Shown here: in pieces, positions 8,345 through 15,354 of the stretch
How the letters are laid out: every line of letters begins with the position of its first letter
Numbering within the stretch: position 1 is the stretch's first letter
Source of the DNA: Candidatus Villigracilis adiacens
GTDB taxonomy: Bacteria > Chloroflexota > Anaerolineae > Anaerolineales > Villigracilaceae
Assembly: GCA_016703605.1 (NCBI GenBank)
Contig: JADJBU010000006.1
Location: 123,700 to 187,699 of the forward strand
DNA length: 64,000 nucleotides
Direction: 5' to 3'
Notes under the pieces: generated by a model
The model's input: only the letters and a program-made list of their open reading frames with translations
Told to the model about the DNA's origin: nothing
Database searches by the model: none
Program-made: the position numbers and the translations under genes

Positions 8345-9688
8345 TTAGTTTGGACACAAATGAATTCTTTGCAGTTCGTGAATAGTATTAAAATTAATAT
8401 CTCTAGGCATATACCAAGTCTTTAGTTTATCTGTAGCCTTTTCGAACCTATTTAATTGCTGAGAAGTATCAACGCACGAACCATTTCTAAACCATTCAAA
8501 CCACTTTATGGTTATGCCTCCTTCGTTTATTCTGTTCGCCTTTGCGGTAAGACCATCCTGAATAAGATTAAACTTTGTAAACCCTGGCCCATTTTGAGCG
8601 AGAGCTGCCACTATATATATATCAGTCGAACTACATCCAGCAGCGATACAAGCATCTGTTGCGAGTTTAATACGCCTACGCATGTATTCAATTGCCCATG
8701 ATTTTTCTGTTTGGTCATGTGGATTCTCTTGTTTATAGTTTCCGGCTCCATAAAGAGCATCCATTTCTTCCTCTGTTTTACAGATAGTGCATGGGACATA
8801 TTTCATTAATTTCTTATCAAACTTTGTAATGGTATAGCATAAAATACCATACCCTCTGTGCTCATTTTCTTTATTCGGACGTTTAGGGTTTGGAATCCTT
8901 TCACCATAAGGTGTTTCTTTCTCTTTGTTAGTAATTTTCCCTGGACCTTGTCCATCATAGTCATCATTTACTTTCCAATCATAACTTTCTGCCCAACACT
9001 GAACAGCCACCCCAGCCATTGCATAGGTATTAAGCCAATCGGATTTTGAAATCTTGGCAAATGTTTCTACATATGGAACGTTTTGACCAGGATCCCAAAC
9101 GCAATGCTGTGGAGGATACGGTCTATTTCCACTTGGGTCCACATAATTGACCGGATTCCCCTCCACATACATCCACCGGTTCAGCGACAGCGGACTATTG
9201 TAATCCCCTGCCCACGTATCCCTTGACATAAACCTTGCATCCGCAGGATTGTAGTATCTGGCGCGTAAATAAATCAGCCCATTGGCATCCGTCGTCTCGC
9301 CGGTGAAACCGTAGGCGTTTGACGAAGTCCCGCCGGTGTGAGTTACTGTCCCATAAGGATCGTAGCTCTGCGCGAGAGAAATTTCGCCATCGGTCATGGA
9401 CAATTGTCTCACACTGCCCAGGGCATCGCCAAGGAAATACTCAGTGGACGTGTTGGTTTGCGCAATCCTGCCAAGTCCATACAGGTAGGAGTTTGTCCCG
9501 TCATCAAGGACTTGTGTCAAGCCAGCGTTGAGGTCGAGGACGTATTGAGTCCCGTTTTGAGTCAACCTGTCGCCGAGCCCGTTGTAGGTGTAGGTCTCTG
9601 TGCTGTTAACAGATACGAGGCGATTGGCAGAATCATAGACATAGGTATTCGCACCGTCACTCAATAAATTTCCGTTATCGTCGAAGGA
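8345..9688 (-). CDS. Orphan RHS cassette B: RHS core plus unknown Cys-rich toxin tip, 5' truncated
   Basis: Open frame beginning after an in-frame TAA at 9691-9689, without a start codon or Shine-Dalgarno. RHS homology starts at FDDNGNLLSDGANTYVYD and runs through the core to NPVNYVDPSGN. The unique tip of about 265 residues has several cysteines (HCVWDPG, CYTITKF, CTICKTEEEMDALYGAGNY) and the segment DIYIVAALAQNGPGFT. I recognise no toxin family; the last motif is loosely reminiscent of lysozyme/transglycosylase helices but that is weak. It is followed within 4 bases by a lipoprotein gene. Confidence 0.72.
   Translation of the reverse strand, partial: SFDDNGNLLSDGANTYVYDSANRLVSVNSTETYTYNGLGDRLTQNGTQYVLDLNAGLTQVLDDGTNSYLYGLGRIAQTNTSTEYFLGDALGSVRQLSMTDGEISLAQSYDPYGTVTHTGGTSSNAYGFTGETTDANGLIYLRARYYNPADARFMSRDTWAGDYNSPLSLNRWMYVEGNPVNYVDPSGNRPYPPQHCVWDPGQNVPYVETFAKISKSDWLNTYAMAGVAVQCWAESYDWKVNDDYDGQGPGKITNKEKETPYGERIPNPKRPNKENEHRGYGILCYTITKFDKKLMKYVPCTICKTEEEMDALYGAGNYKQENPHDQTEKSWAIEYMRRRIKLATDACIAAGCSSTDIYIVAALAQNGPGFTKFNLIQDGLTAKANRINEGGITIKWFEWFRNGSCVDTSQQLNRFEKATDKLKTWYMPRDINFNTIHELQRIHLCPN
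9147..9687 (-). repeat. RHS core repeat, copy B
   Basis: Near-identical to copies A and D and slightly more diverged from C. It marks the crossover zone through which cassettes could be exchanged. Confidence 0.8.
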
Positions 9689-9726
9689 TTAGTTGACCAC
9701 TGCCCACGCTGGATAAGCAGACGTAA

Positions 9727-10404
9727 TTAGGGTACTATCTTTAAACTATTGAGAAAGTGATCATATCCTTTGTCAAATTCACCGCCACGGTCTTTATCAG
9801 CAACTGAATAAATTATTTCATACACTTGACCATTAACCATAAAATATGTTCTTCGATAAAACATCAAGGAAGGAGAAGTCTCTGGATCATTTTCTTGATA
9901 CTCCAGCACGCTAGATTCGTTTCCATCTATCATAATCTTATAATCGCCAAGCACTTTTATCCTTGGAATTTCACTGTAACCTAGTTTGTGTGATTCAAGC
10001 TCAGTATCAGGGCTTTGCCCAGGTACATTAGGTATAATCCAAATATAAACGCTGCCAAAGTCATTTGGTGTTGGATGGAAATTCCCTGGAGCTTGAGTTG
10101 GCAAAGCAAGAATTCGCGGGTCTCCCAAGTCAATAGATGGCGTACCTGTCTCACCAGTATGTTCTTGAAGCCACCAGTAACTTGGATAGTCAAATTCTAA
10201 ATGAATAGTAAACGACTCGGATGGGATGTAGTGTGTATATCCTGGCATATTGGACGGGGGAATATAGTAATCATATGTTGGCATTGGCTGCCATTGTAGA
10301 GTAGGTGTATCAGTTGGTGTCGCTATACCACAGCCAGAAAGCACAAACGCAACAACACATATTAAAAGAAGCTGCCAAAAATAAAAAGTTGTCTTTTTCT
10401 TCAT
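9727..10404 (-). CDS. Lipoprotein, candidate immunity protein of RHS cassette C
   Basis: 225 aa from the ATG at 10404 (GAGG 8 bases upstream). Signal MKKKTTFYFWQLLLICVVAFVLSGC has a clean LSGC lipobox. The mature region (FTIHLEFDYPSYWWLQEH, VYIWIIPN, RTYFMVNGQVYEIIYSVADKD, FLNSLKIVP) resembles the PsbP/DUF1795-like fold common in small surface lipoproteins. It starts 35 bases after the true stop of the cassette C toxin tip (10440), which is displaced from its RHS core by an IS element. Immunity function is inferred from position. Confidence 0.62.
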   Translation of the reverse strand: MKKKTTFYFWQLLLICVVAFVLSGCGIATPTDTPTLQWQPMPTYDYYIPPSNMPGYTHYIPSESFTIHLEFDYPSYWWLQEHTGETGTPSIDLGDPRILALPTQAPGNFHPTPNDFGSVYIWIIPNVPGQSPDTELESHKLGYSEIPRIKVLGDYKIMIDGNESSVLEYQENDPETSPSLMFYRRTYFMVNGQVYEIIYSVADKDRGGEFDKGYDHFLNSLKIVP

Positions 10405-10439
10405 GTATGTATCCTCGGTAATTTCCATATAGTCGGAGT

Positions 10440-10610
10440 TTATGGAAGCGTCTGAAGATTATTGTACGAGGGTTCATAATTGGCGATCCAAGTATCTAAA
10501 TCATTTGTTAACTGTGACTGATTTGGGTTATTTAAGTTTACAGTATAGATACTTAGAGAATGCCTCATATCAGAGCTGTTGCCATAGCCAGCCTGAATTA
10601 AATCGTTTCT
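10440..10610 (-). pseudogene. 3' end of RHS cassette C toxin tip, separated by the IS insertion
   Basis: Removing 10617-12054 and one AACAAT copy joins this segment in-frame to the RHS cassette C reading frame (codon boundary exactly at 12055). It supplies the last 56 residues: from RNDLIQAGYGN through LDTWIANYEP to LQTLP. Confidence 0.78.
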
Positions 10611-10616
10611 AACAAT
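10611..10616. repeat. Target-site duplication AACAAT (left copy)
   Basis: Matches 12055-12060 on the other side of the IS element. Confidence 0.7.
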
Positions 10617-12054
10617 TAATACCATCGCCAAAAATGAGGTGAAAAAGTAGGGCTTTTCGAGTAAAGTAGGTTTGCGAAAACATCCCAAACCCGAGAAGCC
10701 CATGACCGAAATTGTAGCACTTTTACAAAGCATTGCGCCAGTGATTTCCACGACGACCTTGCGGCAATTGAGTCAGGTCGTGTACGGCATGTTGATCAGC
10801 AACGGACGGATCACCATGTTGGAGCTGTCGCGTTGGACCGAGAAAGGCGGCAGTTATCGAACGATCCAACGGCTGTATCACACACCGATTCTGTGGCTGC
10901 AAATCCAGTGGATATTATTTACCAGCAAATTTCATCAACCGGATCGTGAGTACATCGCAGCCGGTGATGAAGTGGTGTTTGGCAAGGCAGGCAAAGAGAC
11001 CCACGGGCTGGGACGGTTTTTCTCCAGTCTGCAAAACCGGGTGATTCCTGGCTTATCGTTCTTCGTCTTTTCATTGATCGATGTTCAGGCGCGGCAGTCC
11101 TACCCCATTCAAGCCGTGCAAATCATCAAGGAGCCGAAACAACCGAAGAAAAAAGAAAAGGAAAAGCCAAGCAAAGAGAAGAAACGTCCAGTTGGTCGAC
11201 CGAAAGGCAGCAAGAACAGGAAGAAGGAACCACCGATCTTGAGCCCTGAATTGTTGCGCATTCAGTCGATTTTGCAGGCATTTCTGGCAGTTTTGAAGGG
11301 TGTTTTGACGGTGCGGTACCTGGTGATGGACGGTCATTTTGGAAACTATCCAAGCGCTTGGATGGTGTTGCAGACGGGCTTACAGTTGGTTTCAAAATTT
11401 CGTTCCGACGCCGCCTTATTTGAACCCTTCGCAGGCAAGTATTGTGGACACGGTCCCCATCCGACCTATGGAGACAAAGTCGATGTGCGCAACATGAAAA
11501 AGAAATACTTGAAATCCGATGAAACCGAAGCAGGCATTCGTACCCAGATCTATCAAGCCACACTGCTCAACCGTGAGTTTGCTGCCCCGATCAACGTCGT
11601 AGTCATCTTGAAGACCAATCTTTCCAGCAAAAAGCAGGCGCATGTAATTTTGTTCAGCACGGATTTGGAGTTGTCCTACCAGAAACTGTATGACTACTAC
11701 ACCTTGCGCTTTCAGATCGAGTTCAACTTCCGCGATGCCAAGCAATACTGGGGATTGGATGACTTCATGAATGTAAAACAAGAGGCAGTCACGAACGCCG
11801 CCAACCTCTCGTTCTTTATGGTGAACTTCAGTTCCGTTCTTCTGAGGCAATATCGAAAGAACAATCCTGAGTTCAGCGTCCTGGACTTGAAATCCCATTA
11901 TCGTGGGCATCGTTATGTCGCCGAGACAATAAAATTACTTCCGCAAAAGCCTGATGGCATTTTATTGACTGAGATTTTCCAGCATATTGCCCGTTTGGGC
12001 ATGGTTCATCCCGCTTTTGAACCATCTTCTACCGCCTGATTGGCGATGGTATTG
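10617..12054 (+). mobile_element. Complete IS element, IS4-family type, inserted in an RHS toxin tip
   Basis: 1438 bp. Terminal inverted repeats of about 15 bp share AATACCATCGCCAA (10618-10631; complement at 12040-12053). Flanks carry a 6-bp duplication AACAAT. One intact transposase gene on the plus strand, opposite to the RHS genes. The insertion splits the zinc-peptidase tip of RHS cassette C. Confidence 0.8.
10702..12039 (+). CDS. IS4-family DDE transposase
   Basis: 445 aa from the ATG at 10702 (GAGAAG upstream); an upstream TTG at 10672 is less likely. Catalytic residues: first Asp in AAGDEVVFGK, second in LVMDGHFGN, and the Glu in YTLRFQIEFNFRDAKQYWG, which fits the IS4 signature Y-x2-R-x3-E-x6-K exactly. 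A Lys/Arg-rich linker (KKKEKEKPSKEKKRPVGRP) sits between the first two Asp blocks. The frame is intact, so the element may still be active. Confidence 0.85.
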   Translation: MTEIVALLQSIAPVISTTTLRQLSQVVYGMLISNGRITMLELSRWTEKGGSYRTIQRLYHTPILWLQIQWILFTSKFHQPDREYIAAGDEVVFGKAGKETHGLGRFFSSLQNRVIPGLSFFVFSLIDVQARQSYPIQAVQIIKEPKQPKKKEKEKPSKEKKRPVGRPKGSKNRKKEPPILSPELLRIQSILQAFLAVLKGVLTVRYLVMDGHFGNYPSAWMVLQTGLQLVSKFRSDAALFEPFAGKYCGHGPHPTYGDKVDVRNMKKKYLKSDETEAGIRTQIYQATLLNREFAAPINVVVILKTNLSSKKQAHVILFSTDLELSYQKLYDYYTLRFQIEFNFRDAKQYWGLDDFMNVKQEAVTNAANLSFFMVNFSSVLLRQYRKNNPEFSVLDLKSHYRGHRYVAETIKLLPQKPDGILLTEIFQHIARLGMVHPAFEPSSTA

Positions 12055-13011
12055 AACAATATCGCCTATATGCATTGCCTGATATTCTTCCCATTTTGAG
12101 CCATTGGGTGAGGCTGTCTTAATATGGAAAACTTCATGCGCTATTGTGCCAGCAATATATGTAGGCGTTCCATTACCACATGTCGACGGCGGTACCAAAA
12201 TTGGTTTATTTTTTCCCTGAGATTTCCCGAAGCATTTTTTAGCGGCGTTATACTTAATTTGGATACCATTGGAAACAGTGTAATTATATGCCGCTAGACC
12301 CTCTTGCGATTTCGAGTTTTGTATATAGAGTATGGCCAGTTGGATCGTCGTGGGTGTTGGTGTGGCTGTTGGCGTCGGAGGGAGTGTAGGAGTGCATGTG
12401 GGAGTAGGTGAAGGTGTTGGAGTTGGCGAAGGAGTAGGTGAAGGTGAAGGCGTTGGTGTTGGAGTAGAATCGGAAGGACATGGCCCCCAATCGAAAAACG
12501 GCCATTTGTATGGGTCAATGCTACCGTCCTTTCGAACACAATAACCGCTTGGGTCAGCATAGCTTACCGGATTCCCCTCCACATACATCCACCGGTTCAG
12601 CGAAAGTGGATTATTGAAATCTCCCGCCCAAGTATCTCTCGAAATAAACCTTGCATCCGCAGGATTGTAGTACCTGGCGCGTAAATAAATCAGCCCATTG
12701 GCGTCCGTCGTTTCGCCCGTGAAGCCGTACGCAGATTCTCCTGTGCCAAATGTAGTTACAGTATTGCCGTATGGCTCATAAGTATTGACAAGTGTGATTT
12801 CACCCGTGCTATCTGTCAATTGCCTTACAGAACCAAGAGCATCGCCCAAGAAATATTCTGTTTCTGAATTAGTTTGCGAAATGCGACCCAAGCCATACAT
12901 ATAACTATTCTCACCATCGTTCAAGACCTGGGTCAAGCCAGCGTTGAGGTCGAGGACGTATTGAGTCCCATTTTGAGTCAACCTGTCGCCAAGTCCGTTG
13001 TAGGTACACAA
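11962..13011 (-). CDS. RHS cassette C: RHS core, Thr/Pro linker and HExxH tip, cut by the IS element
   Basis: The frame opens after an in-frame TGA (13017-13015). A TTG at 13011 is only a formal start, and the native sequence ends at 12055 where the IS begins; residues 12054-11962 are read into the element. The core (TYNGLGDRLTQNGTQ to NPVSYADPSGY) is followed by a long Thr/Pro/Ser linker, then GTIAHEVFHIKTA, an HExxH zinc motif, and WEEYQAMHIGDIV with candidate third-ligand acids. Joined to 10440-10610 it gives 375 codons ending in a normal stop. Its core is the most diverged of the four copies. Confidence 0.75.
   Translation of the reverse strand: MCTYNGLGDRLTQNGTQYVLDLNAGLTQVLNDGENSYMYGLGRISQTNSETEYFLGDALGSVRQLTDSTGEITLVNTYEPYGNTVTTFGTGESAYGFTGETTDANGLIYLRARYYNPADARFISRDTWAGDFNNPLSLNRWMYVEGNPVSYADPSGYCVRKDGSIDPYKWPFFDWGPCPSDSTPTPTPSPSPTPSPTPTPSPTPTCTPTLPPTPTATPTPTTIQLAILYIQNSKSQEGLAAYNYTVSNGIQIKYNAAKKCFGKSQGKNKPILVPPSTCGNGTPTYIAGTIAHEVFHIKTASPNGSKWEEYQAMHIGDIVQYHRQSGGRRWFKSGMNHAQTGNMLENLSQ
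12564..13005 (-). repeat. RHS core repeat, copy C
   Basis: Shorter and more diverged copy of the core; its 5' homology starts at TYNGLGDRL, later than in the other copies, so the breakpoints differ between cassettes. Confidence 0.78.
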
Positions 13012-13121
13012 AACTCATTCGCTCCGCTTTAGGATAACTTAGATAACAAGAATGTTGATACTGGTACGTGGGAAAGGTGGATAACCTGTTTAATAAAAAT
13101 CGGTGATATGAGGGATAGTAT

Positions 13122-13604
13122 TTACCTCGTCATTCTATAGTTTTTCAGTAGGCTATCAAAATACAGTAGAAAAGTAGTCAATAAAACAAATGCCAATGCT
13201 GAACCGAAAGCCCATTCTGGAAACCCAACCATCCGAAGACCTATACTAATATTGGTTTCGCCGAGGGTTTTTCGCAGGGCTGGGAGGGTAATTGCAAGCA
13301 ATACTGTTCTGATACCAATCCCGATAAACCAAAACGAAACCGTCAATAAAAAATATAAAAAGAACCTTGAGTTTTCATGTTTAGTAAAAAAAATATGAAT
13401 GCGGGAGAGACCAATTGCTAATAATAAGCAACTGACGAGCGAGATTGCCAACAACAACCTTTCTACTATCTCTTCCGAAGTATTGTTTACTACGATCAAT
13501 GGTCCGAAAAACATATAGCAATAATTTGCCAATGCTTTGAACGCCAAAGTACTTCCCAATACAAAGATTGCAACGAAAGCAACAACTATCAACATTTTTT
13601 TCAT
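13122..13604 (-). CDS. Small membrane protein, candidate immunity protein of RHS cassette D
   Basis: 160 aa with four predicted transmembrane segments (MLIVVAFVAIFVLGSTLAF; LLAISLVSCLLLAIGLSRI; FFLYFLLTVSFWFIGIGI; FGSALAFVLLTTFLLYF). Unlike the other three putative immunity genes it is an integral membrane protein, which would suit a tip that acts at the membrane. It starts 69 bases after the true stop of the cassette D tip (13674). No family recognised; immunity role inferred from position. Confidence 0.6.
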   Translation of the reverse strand: MKKMLIVVAFVAIFVLGSTLAFKALANYCYMFFGPLIVVNNTSEEIVERLLLAISLVSCLLLAIGLSRIHIFFTKHENSRFFLYFLLTVSFWFIGIGIRTVLLAITLPALRKTLGETNISIGLRMVGFPEWAFGSALAFVLLTTFLLYFDSLLKNYRMTR

Positions 13605-13673
13605 TTAGTATACTCCGGAAGCAATATTAGGCAAGCGGCGTTGAATAATCGCTCCCCTTGCCTAACCTAAAAG

Positions 13674-13892
13674 CTAAGGATGTATCAAATCTGAATATGG
13701 CCAATTCCCGTTTTCTTGCGCATGTAAAGGTAAATCTATTTTAGTGTCCATATCTTTCTCAATACTCCACCCGGCACTATAAGGTTGATACCTTTGAGTT
13801 TCTATCTGCCATATTTGAACAATAACTAGGTGTTGTGTCCATTTACCAACAGTATGGATTACACCCATACTTACTAAACTTACTTTTTGAGT
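13674..13892 (-). pseudogene. 3' end of RHS cassette D toxin tip, separated by the IS insertion
   Basis: Deleting 13897-15354 and one AATA copy joins this frame to the RHS cassette D gene without a shift (codon boundary at 15355), adding 72 residues: QKVSLVSMGVIHTVGKWTQ through GWSIEKDMDTKI to WPYSDLIHP. Confidence 0.75.
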
Positions 13893-13896
13893 AATA

Positions 13897-15354
13897 ACTT
13901 GAGTTTAGAGTTCGTCGGGCATTAACAAAAATGGAACTTGCTGATAAAGTTTTGGTGTGAACAAAAAACCTCTCAGCGAGTTCCGAAAAGCAGTATACCA
14001 AAGTCTAAGAAGGCGAGCAGATATTTTGTTCGACCTGATCGACGCCCTGACGGTTGCGGGTCAGGTAAGTTCACCGGTTGCCCTGAGTGAACAGAAACCA
14101 TTTCAGCGGAAGTTTTGCAGTGTGTATGATGGGCTGGAAAACGGCGAAATGGATATGGATGAACTTCTGTCGCTCTTGCCAGCTTGCACGCCGGAAGGCA
14201 GCGAAACGATGGTCGGGTACAAAGTGTATGCAGTGGACGCCACCGCCAATGAACACGAGCAGGCAGAAACTTTGCCGGATCGGAGTGTATTGAAATCGAG
14301 CAAGAAAGAGCCAATGCGCTATGGTCACAAGTATTCATGGTTGGTACGCCTGATCCATTTCGGCGGTTCCTGGCGGCGCCAGTGGATATTGAAAGGATCA
14401 ATACCGAAGCGACAGACACCAAAGTAGCGGCAGTACAAGTTCAGGAGTTGGATGCGCGATCCGGAAGAAAAAGTGATTGTGGCAGACAGTCGCTACGAAG
14501 AGCAACACTTTTTGGGCATTTTCGAGCATTTGAAGCATACCTTTGGATTGATCCGGCTGCACAGCAATCGTGTCTTGTACGAAGAGCCTCAAGAAAAACC
14601 AAAGGGGAGTCGTGGTGCGCCTCGTAAGCATGGGAAACCTTTCAAGTTGAATAGTGCTCATCGTGCTGGAAGATCGAAGTGAGACCTTTCAACTTGGGAA
14701 ACAAACTGTGCGGGTACGAGCCTGGTACAAACTACACTTCAAGAAACTGGCGACCTTGATCGGCACTCTGGTACAAGTGGAATTCCTGAAAGAAGATGGA
14801 ACGCCACGCTATAAAAGACCGATGTGGTTATTCTGGACAGGACCGCAAAGCATTTCTCTTTCAGATCTGTGCCGTATGTATCTTTGGCGTTTTGCGATTG
14901 AGCACATGTTTCGGTTTCTGAAACAACACATGGGGCTCAACAGCAATCGGTCTCCGAGTCTGGTGAGCGCCCAGCAATGGATGTGGTTGTGCGCTTTGGC
15001 ATATTGGCAATTGCTTCTCATGCGTGATGCGGTGCAGGAAGATTATCCAGCTTGGTATCCGCGCAGCAGACAACAGCGCGCCAAACTGACCCCTTATCAA
15101 GTGCAACGCTCCGCTTTGGCATTTTTGTTGGAGTTGGGTACACCCGCCTCCAAGCCCAGACCCGCAGGAAAAGGCAAAGGCAGGCAGATGAATCATTGCC
15201 CACCGCCGCGTGTTCGTTATCCTGTGGTGTTCAAGAGCAAAAAAGCTCAGGTTTCGGCTTCTGCCAGTCCATAATTGGTATTTGCTTTTCAGTTTTTAAT
15301 GTTCAGATCAATCGCACAACTCTTGTGCGCCACTTTGCTACTCTAAACTCAAGT
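13897..15354 (+). mobile_element. Decayed IS element, IS4-like group, inserted in an RHS toxin tip
   Basis: 1458 bp bounded by perfect 14-bp inverted repeats ACTTGAGTTTAGAG (13897-13910) and its complement (15341-15354), with a 4-bp direct repeat AATA at 13893-13896 and 15355-15358. It carries one broken transposase gene, so it is probably immobile unless supplied in trans. Confidence 0.8.
13957..15274 (+). pseudogene. Frameshifted DDE transposase of the second IS
   Basis: The transposase is spread over three frames: residues to about 14370 (MNKKPLSEFRKAVYQSL; YKVYAVDATANEHE with a catalytic Asp), then AAPVDIERINTEATDTK, then VIVADSRYEEQHFLGIFEHL (second Asp), then RVRAWYKLHFKKLATLIGTL onward with YLWRFAIEHMFRFLKQHMG, again matching Y-x2-R-x3-E-x6-K. 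Shifts lie near 14375, 14450 and 14655. At least three indels indicate real decay or sequence error. Confidence 0.78.

Noticed and set aside
12284..12560. His/Leu-rich or Gly/Val-rich frames near 12300-12560
   Set aside because: They are alternative-frame readings of the Thr/Pro/Ser linker of RHS cassette C.
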